A program made the translations under genes and the position numbers. Under the pieces are notes generated by a model, which made no database searches, was not told the DNA's origin, and saw only the letters and a list, made by a program, of their open reading frames with translations. Shown here piece by piece: positions 1-7,546 of a stretch of DNA of 64,000 nt. The stretch is taken from contig CANPXG010000002.1 of assembly GCA_947585795.1 (NCBI GenBank), positions 1-64,000 on the forward strand, read 5' to 3'. The number at the start of each line of letters is the position of its first letter. The first letter of the stretch is position 1. Origin of the DNA: an uncultured Clostridia bacterium. GTDB lineage: Bacteria; Bacillota; Clostridia; UBA1381.

Positions 1-16
1 CTTTTGATTTGCTTTA

Positions 17-50
17 ACAACATAATTTCCATTATGTTGTGGTTTTTTTT
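17..50 (+). terminator. AT-rich hairpin with T-run, first of a tandem pair
   Basis: A 10-bp perfect stem (17-26 with 31-40) closes a TTCC loop and is followed by eight T residues at 43-50. This is the shape of an intrinsic terminator for a plus-strand gene lying left of the window. A second, nearly identical hairpin follows at 58-87. Because the stem is AT-rich and lies next to a tyrosine recombinase gene, a recombination role cannot be excluded. Confidence 0.5.
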
Positions 51-57
51 AATTTTG

Positions 58-87
58 CCACATAATTTCCATTATGTGGTTTTTTTT
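58..87 (+). terminator. Second copy of the same hairpin, overlapping the integrase stop codon
   Basis: A 9-bp perfect stem (58-66 with 71-79) has the same TTCC loop as the upstream hairpin and is followed by a T-run at 80-87. The T-run abuts the stop codon of the minus-strand recombinase (86-88). The two hairpins differ mainly at the stem base (ACA versus CC), which suggests a local duplication. On the minus strand the hairpin has no T-run behind it, so it is oriented for plus-strand transcripts. Confidence 0.5.
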
Positions 88-925
88 AACATCGCAGAAG
101 CCCGAGCTTCTGTAGTTGTTTGCGGTGCTCGTCGCCGCTTTCCATCGTATAAATTCTTGTTGTGTTAATATTTGAATGACCGAGAATATCCGCGAGCCGC
201 ACCACGTCCTTTTGCAGAGAATAAAAAGTTCTTGCGAACAGGTGGCGGAAATTGTGCGGAAACACCTTGTCCTTCGACACTCCCGCGCTCTCGCATAATT
301 CCTTTAACATTCGCCATACGTTGCTTCGGTTAAGCGGTTTTCCCGTTTTTGTCTGAAACACGCTGCCCTTTGTGATGCCCTGTTCCTTCATATATTTTTT
401 AAGCATTTTGCAAAGCGGCGCGGTCAGTATCACGACGCGCATCTTTCCCTTGCAGCAAATGACGGCTTTCCCGTGTTTTATCGCGTCCGCGTCGATAAAG
501 CGCAGCTCCGATATGCGTATGCCGGTGTTGCAGAGCGTCTGCATGAGGTAGTAGAGCCGTCGGTTGCCTCTCTTTTTCGCGGCGCAAAGCAGCCTTTCAT
601 ATTCCGCCTTTGTAAGCTCTTTTTCGCTTTTTGAGAATATTTGCCGCTGTATCTTCAGCGTTTTCACGTGGCAGTCGTGCCAGTCCATGAAGCGGAAAAA
701 GCTGTTCAGTGAGGATAAAACGGAATTGACGCTCGCGGGCGCGTAGCTTCCTATTAAATACTCCTTGTACGCGAGCACGGCGCTTTTGCCGAGTTCCTTT
801 CCGCCGAGCCACACGCGAAACGCGGTAACGTCGCGTATGTATTTTTCTATCGTCGCCGCCGCGCGTTCCTCGCTTTGAAGGTACGTTTTAAATTCGTAAA
901 TGTGTTTGTCTGTAATCATTCTCAT
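86..925 (-). CDS. Tyrosine recombinase / integrase
   Basis: Site-specific DNA recombinase of the XerC/D-phage integrase family, 279 aa. The N-terminal part (about residues 5-90) looks like a SAM-like core-binding domain; the catalytic part carries the expected residues: Arg in TGIRISEL, Lys in the KGKMR strand, the HxxR box HNFRHLF, the late His in LGHSN and the nucleophile Tyr in RIYTME. I chose the ATG at 925 because AAGGAG lies nine bases upstream; a TTG at 934 would overlap that ribosome site. No excisionase, phage gene or integration target is visible nearby, so it may belong to an element continuing to the left, or it may be a stand-alone DNA-inversion enzyme. Family assignment is firm; the substrate is unknown. 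Confidence 0.9.
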   Translation of the reverse strand: MRMITDKHIYEFKTYLQSEERAAATIEKYIRDVTAFRVWLGGKELGKSAVLAYKEYLIGSYAPASVNSVLSSLNSFFRFMDWHDCHVKTLKIQRQIFSKSEKELTKAEYERLLCAAKKRGNRRLYYLMQTLCNTGIRISELRFIDADAIKHGKAVICCKGKMRVVILTAPLCKMLKKYMKEQGITKGSVFQTKTGKPLNRSNVWRMLKELCESAGVSKDKVFPHNFRHLFARTFYSLQKDVVRLADILGHSNINTTRIYTMESGDEHRKQLQKLGLLRC

Positions 926-965
926 TGTCAACAACTCCTTATTTGTTTATTCTATCACGAAAACA

Positions 966-993
966 TTGACAATTTAACCGAAAGTGGTATAAT
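966..993 (+). promoter_or_regulatory. Vegetative (SigA-type) promoter
   Basis: TTGACA at 966-971 and TATAAT at 988-993 are both perfect consensus hexamers separated by 16 bp. The -10 box overlaps an in-frame ATG at 992, so that ATG would lie upstream of the transcript and cannot be the start of the following gene. The promoter diverges from the recombinase gene at 925. Confidence 0.75.
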
Positions 994-1027
994 GAAGTCA
1001 AAGAAAGTCGAAACGGCGGTAAATGGC

Positions 1028-1405
1028 GTGAATTTTGTAGGAAAAATTGATAGGGAAATATACATGTGTGTCACTCGGGATATAGTTACTGATGATGTTA
1101 TAATCACAGATGAACGCATAAAACATACGGAAGAAAATCATCGGGATGATTATAACAATTTCGGTCGGTATTTGTCGGAAATAGTACAAGCTCCGGATTA
1201 TATTTTTGCCGGAAACAGACCAAAGACGGCGCTTATTCTAAAATACATACCCGAGGTTGATGAGAGATTTAAAACCATACTGCGATTAGTCACGCCGAGT
1301 GACGACAAAGCATTTAAAAATTCCATTATAACGTTTATGAAAACCGACGAAAAGGAATGGAGCAGACTTATAAGGAACAAAAAAATACTTTACAAATCGG
1401 AATAA
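1028..1405 (+). CDS. PBECR-type (barnase/EndoU/ColicinE5-D/RelE-like) nuclease-like protein
   Basis: Small soluble protein, about 125 aa from the GTG at 1028. It contains the pattern I associate with the phage-associated PBECR nuclease-like family: FVGKIDREIY at the N terminus, VIITDERIKHTEENH with a conserved His, a central NRPKTALILKYI strand and the terminal SIITFMKTDEKEW and RLIRNKKILYK segments. Family members occur in mobile elements and are predicted RNases; activity for this protein is inference. The start is uncertain: the upstream ATG at 992 sits inside the -10 box, so a GTG at 1028 or the ATG at 1064 is more likely, and no strong ribosome site is seen for either. It lies divergent to the recombinase and may belong to the same mobile segment. 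No immunity or antitoxin gene is obvious. Confidence 0.6.
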   Translation: MNFVGKIDREIYMCVTRDIVTDDVIITDERIKHTEENHRDDYNNFGRYLSEIVQAPDYIFAGNRPKTALILKYIPEVDERFKTILRLVTPSDDKAFKNSIITFMKTDEKEWSRLIRNKKILYKSE

Positions 1406-1417
1406 ATATGCTATTAT
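1389..1417 (+). promoter_or_regulatory. Promoter of the ncRNA candidate
   Basis: TTTACA (1389-1394) and TATTAT (1412-1417) are spaced by 17 bp, giving a predicted start near 1424. It overlaps the end of the preceding coding region. Confidence 0.55.
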
Positions 1418-1423
1418 AACAAT

Positions 1424-1576
1424 ACAATAGAGTTGCTGTTTGAGGTGGAGGAATACGTCCGGTCCACACGCCGATGGTACGACAAGGGCGAAAGCTCTGA
1501 GAGATGCAGGAGAATGGGACGCCTGCCAAACAGCGATTTTACGGAAACCGCTTTGAGAAATCAAGGCGGTTTTTTC
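1424..1576 (+). ncRNA. Structured non-coding RNA candidate, possibly raiA-motif-like
   Basis: A stretch of about 150 nt has its own promoter and a strong intrinsic terminator. The terminator is a 10-bp stem at 1547-1556/1561-1570 with a GAAA loop and a T-run. Inside, 1433-1442 pairs with 1527-1536 (10 bp, one wobble) and closes the RNA. Further in, CGTCC at 1456-1460 can pair with GGACG at 1517-1521, and GGGC-GAAA-GCTC forms a GNRA-capped hairpin. The overlapping reading frame has no ribosome site and looks random. The overall look resembles Clostridial raiA-type RNA from memory, but I cannot confirm the family; SRP RNA, tmRNA and RNase P signatures are absent. Confidence 0.6.
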
Positions 1577-1797
1577 TGTGTGCGAGAGCAAAAACGTACC
1601 CAAAACCCCGCAAACAGCGGTAATACCCACCTTACGACATATTCCGCATTGTTACATTGATATTAAAGGTATGTTATATTTGCAAGTCAACACTTAAAAA
1701 ACGGCGCAAGATGTGATACAATGGTAGAACTGTAACAGATTTATTTGTATTTCGTATTATAATATATGAAAATATTTTATAATGCGAGGTGTTAAAG

Positions 1798-3048
1798 GTG
1801 GGCAAACTTATTATAGACGGCGGCGGGAAGGTAAGCGGCGAGATCCGCGTGCAGGGCGCTAAAAACGCCGTGCTTCCCATACTTGCCGCGACCGTCATGG
1901 CTGACGGAGTAAGCACGCTCAAAAACTGCCCCAAGCTTCGGGATGTTGACAAAACCGACCTTGTGCTCGAAAGACTCGGCTGCAAGGTCATAAGAGAGGA
2001 CGGTGCGGTCACCGTCGATACAAGAGGTATGTGCGACTGTAAAATATGCGAGGACCTTATGCGCGAAATGCGCTCGTCGATAATATTTTTGGGCGCGATA
2101 ATATCGAGGTGTAAGCGGGCGGTGGTAAGTATGCCGGGCGGCTGCCCGATAGGACTTCGTCCCATAGACCTCCACCTAAAGGCTTTAAAGGAGCTGGGCG
2201 TGGAGATACAGGAGGAACACGGGTACATAAAATGCGCCGCGCCAAAGCTTGTCGGCGCGAATATCCATCTCGACTTTCCGAGCGTCGGTGCGACGGAAAA
2301 CGCGATGCTTGCCGCTGTATGCGCGCGCGGTACGACGACGATTTCAAACGCCGCGCGTGAACCGGAAATTACCGATTTGGGAAACTTCCTCAACAGTATG
2401 GGCGCGAACGTGCACGGTATGGGCAGCGGCGTGATCACGATTCACGGCGTGGAAAAACTTCACGGAGCCGACCATACGATAATGCCCGACAGGATAGTCG
2501 CGGCGACGTATCTTGCCGCGTCAGCGGTGACCGGCGGTGAAATGTGCCTTACAAACGTGAACCCGCGCGACATGGACGCGATGCTTTACGCGCTGCGTGA
2601 AATGGGCGTGAAGCTGCGCGTCGAACGTGACAAAATCATACAGACCGCGCCCGAGCGTTTAAAGAGTATACATACCGTGCGCACGATGCCGTACCCGGGC
2701 TTCCCGACCGACATACAGTCGCCTTTTATGGCGCTCGCGTGCACGGCGCGGGGTACGAGTGTGTTTGTCGAGAATATATTTGAAAACAGGTTTCAAAATG
2801 TTGACGAGCTTACCCGCATGGGTGCGGACATAAAAACCGAGGGACGAACCGCCGTCATACGCGGCGTAAAGCGTCTTGAGGGTGCGAACGTCGTCGCGCG
2901 TGAGCTTCGCGGCGGTGCGTCGCTCGTAATAGCCGCGCTCGCGGCAAACGGTACCACGACGGTAAGCGGAGTCGAGCTTATCGACCGCGGGTATGAAAAT
3001 ATAGAAAAATATCTGCTTGAATGCGGAGCAAAAATAAGACGTGAATAG
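1798..3048 (+). CDS. murA: UDP-N-acetylglucosamine 1-carboxyvinyltransferase (MurA)
   Basis: Catalyses the first committed step of peptidoglycan synthesis, transfer of enolpyruvate from PEP to UDP-GlcNAc in the cytoplasm. The 416-aa protein is full length for the family. It has the N-terminal QGAKNAVLP motif with the substrate-contacting Lys-Asn pair, and the catalytic loop PGGCPIGLRP containing the Cys that binds PEP and fosfomycin. I chose the GTG at 1798 because GAGGTG lies six bases upstream; a GTG at 1789 would sit in that ribosome site. Two TATAAT-like boxes (1758-1763, 1778-1783) precede it. It leads a murA-ftsQ-ftsZ group. Many Firmicutes carry two murA paralogues; which one this is cannot be told here. 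Confidence 0.95.
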   Translation: MGKLIIDGGGKVSGEIRVQGAKNAVLPILAATVMADGVSTLKNCPKLRDVDKTDLVLERLGCKVIREDGAVTVDTRGMCDCKICEDLMREMRSSIIFLGAIISRCKRAVVSMPGGCPIGLRPIDLHLKALKELGVEIQEEHGYIKCAAPKLVGANIHLDFPSVGATENAMLAAVCARGTTTISNAAREPEITDLGNFLNSMGANVHGMGSGVITIHGVEKLHGADHTIMPDRIVAATYLAASAVTGGEMCLTNVNPRDMDAMLYALREMGVKLRVERDKIIQTAPERLKSIHTVRTMPYPGFPTDIQSPFMALACTARGTSVFVENIFENRFQNVDELTRMGADIKTEGRTAVIRGVKRLEGANVVARELRGGASLVIAALAANGTTTVSGVELIDRGYENIEKYLLECGAKIRRE

Positions 3049-3065
3049 AAGTCAAGGTGATACAA

Positions 3066-3983
3066 ATGGACGAAAAAAGGACTGACAGCCGCCGCGTAAA
3101 GACGGGCGGCAGACGCGTCACAAAAACAACAACCGAATACGACTGGAGCGTGCTCGAGCGCCAAGCCGCGCAGGAGAAGGCGAAGGTGCAAAAGCCGAAG
3201 CCAAAAACAAAACGCGCTTCCGAGCTTGAACAAAAGGTACGCTACCAAAAACAGCAAAAGCAGCAGCGCCTGAAAATCAAACGCCGGCGCATGCTTTTGC
3301 TTCTCATACTCGCGTTCATGATCGTGCTCGCGCTTATGTTTCTCACGCCTGTTTTTAACATACGCTCCGTTTCCGTTGAAGGAAACAGACTCGTGAGCGC
3401 GGAACAGTTTCAGGAAAAGCTTACTCCGCTTGTCGGCGAGAACCTTTTCCGTACCGGCTCGCGTAAAATACGCGCCGCGCTCAAGGAAATACCTTACATT
3501 GACGGCGTTGACGTGCAGAAAAAAATGTTCCCGCCCTCGGTGAAGGTCACAGTGACGGAGTACACACCGGCGGGACTTATTCGCGCGGACGGCAAATCGC
3601 TCACCGTGAACTCGTCGCTCATCGTCATGGCGGACGAGGGTGAGCTTTACCCTGTGCCCGCCGTCACGGGACTTAGCATAAAATCCTACAAACTCGGCGG
3701 CGAAGCCAAAACGGACGACAGCGAAAAGCGCGACATAGTGCTGACCGTTCTCGACACCCTCGAGGACGTGCAGCTCACCGAAAAAGTCATAGAAGTAAAC
3801 GTAAGCGACGTCGCGGACATCACGATGAATTACGATAACCGCCTTCGCATCGAATGCGGCACACAGCTCGACCTTGAGCACAAAATACGCATGCTCCGCG
3901 AAACGCTGAACGCGCTCGACGAAAACGCGCGCGGTACGATAGATTTATCGGAACCGGGCAAGGCAATTCACGATCCGGAATAG
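3066..3983 (+). CDS. ftsQ: Cell division protein FtsQ/DivIB
   Basis: Bitopic membrane protein of the divisome that bridges FtsL and the septal peptidoglycan machinery. The 305-aa protein has a long, very basic cytoplasmic N terminus (about residues 1-75), one transmembrane segment (MLLLLILAFMIVLALMF) and an extracellular POTRA domain beginning at FNIRSVSVEGNRLVS, with FPPSVKVTVTEYTPAG in the typical position. The ATG at 3066 is preceded by AAGGTG at a good distance, which decides against the GTG at 3057. It follows murA after 17 bases, so the two are probably cotranscribed. The family is clear from architecture and position before ftsZ; overall sequence conservation in this family is low. Confidence 0.88.
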   Translation: MDEKRTDSRRVKTGGRRVTKTTTEYDWSVLERQAAQEKAKVQKPKPKTKRASELEQKVRYQKQQKQQRLKIKRRRMLLLLILAFMIVLALMFLTPVFNIRSVSVEGNRLVSAEQFQEKLTPLVGENLFRTGSRKIRAALKEIPYIDGVDVQKKMFPPSVKVTVTEYTPAGLIRADGKSLTVNSSLIVMADEGELYPVPAVTGLSIKSYKLGGEAKTDDSEKRDIVLTVLDTLEDVQLTEKVIEVNVSDVADITMNYDNRLRIECGTQLDLEHKIRMLRETLNALDENARGTIDLSEPGKAIHDPE

Positions 3984-4077
3984 TGATTTTGCACAAAAAT
4001 ACTCCAAATTTACGTAATAATCTTGTTTACAATTATTCGCAAATTTAAAAATTTGTTAGAAAAAACTATTGAATAAC

Positions 4078-4105
4078 TTGACAAAACATAGTAAAATAAT
4101 ATATA
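4078..4105 (+). promoter_or_regulatory. ftsZ promoter
   Basis: TTGACA at 4078-4083 followed after 16 bp by TATATA at 4100-4105, in a 177-bp AT-rich gap between ftsQ and ftsZ. The ftsZ ribosome site GAAGGAGG is at 4143-4150. Confidence 0.6.
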
Positions 4106-4160
4106 TGCGGTAATTTCCTACGGATTTTACGGGGAGAAACTACGAAGGAGGATAATTTAC

Positions 4161-5333
4161 ATGAGTAGTATGCCTATTGATTTGGAAGAAAACACTACAA
4201 TAGACGGCGCGAGAATTAAAGTCATCGGCGTTGGCGGCGGCGGAAACAACGCTGTTGACCGTATGATTGAAGCGGGAGTTACAAAGGCTGAATTTATCTG
4301 TGTAAACACTGATGCTCAGCAGCTTTCCAACGTAAAAGCTCCGACCGTGCTTCAGATCGGCGCTAAGCTTACGAACGGACTCGGCGCGGGTGCCAAGCCC
4401 GAGATCGGAAGACAGGCGGCTGAAGAAACCAAGGACGAAATAAAGAATCTTGTGAAGGATACCGAAATGGTATTCGTTACGGCAGGTATGGGCGGCGGCA
4501 CAGGCACCGGCGCGGCTCCGATAATCGCGGAAGCCGCGAAGTCCATGGGCGTTTTGACCGTTGCAGTTGTGACGAAGCCGTTCTTCTTTGAAGGACCTCA
4601 GAGAATGAGAAACGCCGAGGAAGGAATAAAGAATCTCGCCGAGAAGGTCGACGCTATCGTCACCATTCCGAACGACCGTCTTTTGAACATCGCGGACAAG
4701 AAGGTTACGATAAAGGACTCCTTCAAGCTCGCGGACGACATTCTTCGTCAGGGCGTTCAGGGAATTATAGAGGTGATCACGCAGAGAGGCATCATGAACT
4801 GCGACTTTGCGGACGTAAGAACGATCATGCGCGACAGCGGAGTGGCGCATATGGGTATCGGTATCGGCAAGGGCGAGAACGCGGCTTCGGACGCTGTTCG
4901 CGCGGCGATCGAGAGCCCGCTGCTTGAAACAAGTATAGAGGGCGCGGAGAACGTTCTTTTGAACATCACCGGCGGCACGGAATTTTCACTTGTCGACATG
5001 GGCGAGGTATCGACCATCGTGCGCGACCTTGTGAGCGAGGAAGCGAATATCATAGTCGGAACGGCTATGGACGACTCCCTCAAGGACGAGATCAAGGTAA
5101 CGCTTATCGCGACCGGTCTTGACGGCTCGTTAAAGCGCGGCAACAATAAGGACACGGCGAACGACATAAGAAGGATCACGCCGAAATTTGCCGGCGGAAG
5201 CGGCAGAAGCGACAGACATTCTCAAACGTCGTACACGTCGTCCGACCTTAACGACGATTCCATATTCAACAGAAAATTAAAGCCCGGCATGGGAAATATC
5301 GACGTTCCCGACTTCTTTAAGCCCGGCAGATAA
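4161..5333 (+). CDS. ftsZ: Cell division GTPase FtsZ
   Basis: Tubulin-like GTPase that forms the Z ring and recruits the division machinery. The 390-aa protein has the nucleotide-binding GVGGGGNNAVDRM near residue 25, the tubulin signature GGGTGTGAAP near residue 110, and the T7-loop region NCDFADVRTIM. After a short variable linker it ends in a conserved C-terminal peptide (IDVPDFFKPGR) of the kind bound by SepF or FtsA. An excellent ribosome site precedes the ATG. It has its own promoter and is closed by a terminator, so it can be expressed independently of murA-ftsQ. It lies about 41 kb from the mraZ-murG cluster in this window. Confidence 0.98.
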   Translation: MSSMPIDLEENTTIDGARIKVIGVGGGGNNAVDRMIEAGVTKAEFICVNTDAQQLSNVKAPTVLQIGAKLTNGLGAGAKPEIGRQAAEETKDEIKNLVKDTEMVFVTAGMGGGTGTGAAPIIAEAAKSMGVLTVAVVTKPFFFEGPQRMRNAEEGIKNLAEKVDAIVTIPNDRLLNIADKKVTIKDSFKLADDILRQGVQGIIEVITQRGIMNCDFADVRTIMRDSGVAHMGIGIGKGENAASDAVRAAIESPLLETSIEGAENVLLNITGGTEFSLVDMGEVSTIVRDLVSEEANIIVGTAMDDSLKDEIKVTLIATGLDGSLKRGNNKDTANDIRRITPKFAGGSGRSDRHSQTSYTSSDLNDDSIFNRKLKPGMGNIDVPDFFKPGR

Positions 5334-5351
5334 AAATCGAATACAAAAACG

Positions 5352-5376
5352 ACCGGCGTTTTCGCCGGTTTTTTTG
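5352..5376 (+). terminator. ftsZ terminator
   Basis: Perfect 7-bp GC-rich stem (5352-5358 with 5363-5369), TTTT loop, then a run of T residues to 5376, twenty bases after the ftsZ stop codon. Confidence 0.9.
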
Positions 5377-5389
5377 TATCCCGTTTGCC

Positions 5390-5560
5390 TCCCCTTGAGG
5401 GGAGGTGGCATCGCGAAGCGATGACGGAGAGGTGGCGTCACCTCGACGTCCCGTTCTCCCCTCATACGTACGTGCGATTTTTGCTATGGCGTTTGTCGCT
5501 CCGCAACACGCCTACCACACGCGGAGCGTGTGGTTCACTTTGCGTTCCCGCAAAAAAGAA
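5390..5560. repeat. Dispersed two-hairpin repeat, copy A, with extra palindromes
   Basis: This non-coding 5377-5573 gap holds several short palindromes, among them CCCCTTGAGGGG and ATCGCGAAGCGAT. Its right half (about 5494-5546) matches, in inverse orientation, the duplicated unit at 39639-39754 and, in the same orientation as printed, the block at 27439-27494. The shared core is a GGCG...CGCC hairpin followed by ACCACACGC/GCGTGTGGT and TTCAC. The segment CCTCGACGTCCC also recurs inverted in the other two loci. No reading frame with a ribosome site is present. Confidence 0.7.
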
Positions 5561-5573
5561 CCTTAATGATATA

Positions 5574-5602
5574 TTGACAAAATAAACCGAATGATGTAAA
5601 AT
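5574..5602 (+). promoter_or_regulatory. Promoter of the aldolase gene
   Basis: TTGACA (5574-5579), 17-bp spacer, TAAAAT (5597-5602). It lies just outside the dispersed repeat. An AGGAGG ribosome site precedes the ATG at 5654. Confidence 0.75.
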
Positions 5603-5653
5603 AGAATTGTGAAATTTGTACATACTAAATAAAGGAAAAAAGGAGGAATTACA

Positions 5654-6946
5654 ATGAATTTGGACTTACTTCACCCTGCCGACCAGCTTGTTATGTTCAT
5701 GGAAAGAATATACGGCTACGGCATGACCACCACCTCGGGAGGAAACCTCTCCATACTCGACGACAACGGTGACATATGGATCACCCCCGGCTCGATCGAC
5801 AAGGGCAGCCTCACGAGAAACGATATGGTAAGGATAACGCCCGACGGTCAAATCATCGGCAATCACAACCCGTCGAGCGAGTACCCGTTCCACCAGCATA
5901 TCTACAAGACGCGTCCGGACATTAAAGCGGTCCTGCACGCGCACCCGCCGGCTCTTGTGGCGTTCTCGATAGTGAGAAAGCTCCCGAACACGAGCCTTAT
6001 ACCGACTGTAAAGTTCTCGTGCGGCGAGATAGGTATGGCGAAGTACGGTCTGCCCGGCAGCAGCGACTTGGGTGATAAGATAAGCGAAGAGTTTGCAAAG
6101 GGCTTCAACACCGTAATACTTGAAAACCACGGCGTTGTTATCGGCGCAAAGTCCATGTTTGACGCGTTCAAGTCGTTTGAAACGCTTGATTTCAGTGCAA
6201 GACTTGAAATAGACGCGAACAACATCGGCGAACCGAAACAGCTTACCGCGGAACAGATAGACTGGTACAAGTCAAGACAGAACGTGTCTATGGACGAGTT
6301 CGTAGCTCACAACATAACGAGCGCGGAAAAAGAGGCAAGACGCGAGATGTGTAAGCTCATAAAGCGCGCGTATAACCAGCAGCTTTTCACAAGCACGCAG
6401 GGTACGTTCTCACAGCGAATAGACGATAACAGCTTCATCATAACGCCCACAGGCTCCGACAGAAAGTACCTTGAGCCCGAGGACATTGTAAAGATAAGCG
6501 GCGACCTTAAGGAGCTTGGCAAAATACCCTCAAAGAGCGTAGAGCTTCACAAGGAGATATACAAGCAGCATCCGCACGTAAACTCGATAATAATCGCGCA
6601 CCCGCCCTGCATAATGGCGTTCGCGGTTACGGATGAGCCGCTTGACTCCCGCACGATCCCCGAAAGCTATATACTCATGCGCACGATCCCGAAGCTTGAC
6701 TTCGGCTCAAACTATATGCGCCCGAAGGAAACCGCGGCTGTGTTCAAGGAGAACACTCCCATCGCGATCATAAAGAACGACTGTGTTATCGTAACGGGTA
6801 CCGGACTTCTGAACGCGTTTGACCGCCTTGAGGTCGCGGAGTACAGCGCGAAGGCGATAATCGCCGCGAAGGATTTGGGCGACGTTGTCGCTATAAACGA
6901 CAGCGAGATAGAGGATATAGAAAAAGCCTTCCACCTTGCGAAGTAA
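5654..6946 (+). CDS. Class II aldolase/adducin-family protein, tandem domains
   Basis: A 430-aa cytoplasmic protein made of two class II aldolase/adducin domains in tandem (about 5-195 and 225-420). Relatives such as L-fuculose-phosphate aldolase bind a divalent metal through His residues and cleave or epimerise sugar phosphates. The first domain keeps SGGNLS, TPGSIDKG, HAHPP (two His) and ENHG (third His). The second keeps the fold markers TPTGSDRKY and AHPP, but the leading His of the pair is Ala-preceded Ile and the third site reads KNDC, so its metal site looks lost. Probably one active and one structural domain; the substrate is unknown. It has its own promoter and no obvious sugar-pathway neighbours. 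Confidence 0.85.
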   Translation: MNLDLLHPADQLVMFMERIYGYGMTTTSGGNLSILDDNGDIWITPGSIDKGSLTRNDMVRITPDGQIIGNHNPSSEYPFHQHIYKTRPDIKAVLHAHPPALVAFSIVRKLPNTSLIPTVKFSCGEIGMAKYGLPGSSDLGDKISEEFAKGFNTVILENHGVVIGAKSMFDAFKSFETLDFSARLEIDANNIGEPKQLTAEQIDWYKSRQNVSMDEFVAHNITSAEKEARREMCKLIKRAYNQQLFTSTQGTFSQRIDDNSFIITPTGSDRKYLEPEDIVKISGDLKELGKIPSKSVELHKEIYKQHPHVNSIIIAHPPCIMAFAVTDEPLDSRTIPESYILMRTIPKLDFGSNYMRPKETAAVFKENTPIAIIKNDCVIVTGTGLLNAFDRLEVAEYSAKAIIAAKDLGDVVAINDSEIEDIEKAFHLAK

Positions 6947-6964
6947 TAAATAAGGAGAAACAAT

Positions 6965-7534
6965 ATGAAAAATAAAGGCTGTTTGACGGGAATAGCAGTC
7001 ATAATAGGCGTAGTTATCATAATCGTTGCGATACTTGCCGGCAGCTATAACAATCTCGTAAAGCTTGAAGCGCAAACAGACACCGCGTTTTCGGACGTTC
7101 AGGTACAGCTTCAGCGCCGCAGCGACCTTATACCGAATCTTGTGAACACGGTAAAGGGCTACGCGTCGCACGAAACCGAGGTATTTACTGCTGTATCGGA
7201 CGCTCGCGCGAAGCTTGCGGGTGCGACGACTGTCGAGGAAGCGAGCCAAGCCGACGCTGAACTTTCATCGGCTCTTAGCAGACTTCTTGCCATTTCCGAG
7301 AGCTACCCCGAGCTTAAATCGAACGAGAACTTTTTATCTCTTCAGGACGAGCTTGCGGGCACGGAAAACCGCATCAGCGTGGCGCGCAAGGACTATAACG
7401 AAGCTGTGCAGAGCTACAACGTAAAGATTCGCACGTTCCCGACGTCGATATTGGCAAACATTTTCGGTTTTGAAAAAAAGTCGCTGTTTGAGGCGGACGC
7501 GAACGCGCAGTCCGCGCCTCAGGTGAACTTTTAA
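6965..7534 (+). CDS. LemA family protein
   Basis: A 189-aa membrane-anchored protein: one N-terminal transmembrane segment (LTGIAVIIGVVIIIVAILAG) followed by a helical domain with the family hallmarks NNLVKLEAQTDTAFSDVQVQLQRRSDLIPNL in overlapping segments and the terminal FPTSILANIFGF. LemA proteins commonly sit beside TPM-domain proteins, as here (12-base gap to the next gene); their function is poorly defined, with proposed roles in envelope homeostasis. An AAGGAG ribosome site lies upstream. It may be cotranscribed with the aldolase gene 18 bases before it, but a functional link is not evident. Confidence 0.92.
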   Translation: MKNKGCLTGIAVIIGVVIIIVAILAGSYNNLVKLEAQTDTAFSDVQVQLQRRSDLIPNLVNTVKGYASHETEVFTAVSDARAKLAGATTVEEASQADAELSSALSRLLAISESYPELKSNENFLSLQDELAGTENRISVARKDYNEAVQSYNVKIRTFPTSILANIFGFEKKSLFEADANAQSAPQVNF

Positions 7535-7546
7535 CGAGAGCTTACC

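Noticed and set aside
86..1405. A prophage or integrative element starting at the recombinase
   Set aside because: Only the recombinase and one PBECR-like gene are present; no structural, replication or regulatory phage genes and no visible attachment repeats inside the window.
1433..1660. 75-residue open frame
   Set aside because: It lies on the structured RNA candidate and runs through its terminator; no ribosome site and no recognisable protein pattern.
2793..3881. Minus-strand frame of 362 residues opposite murA and ftsQ
   Set aside because: A shadow of the GC-rich codon pattern of the real genes; no start signals, and the plus-strand products are clearly recognisable.
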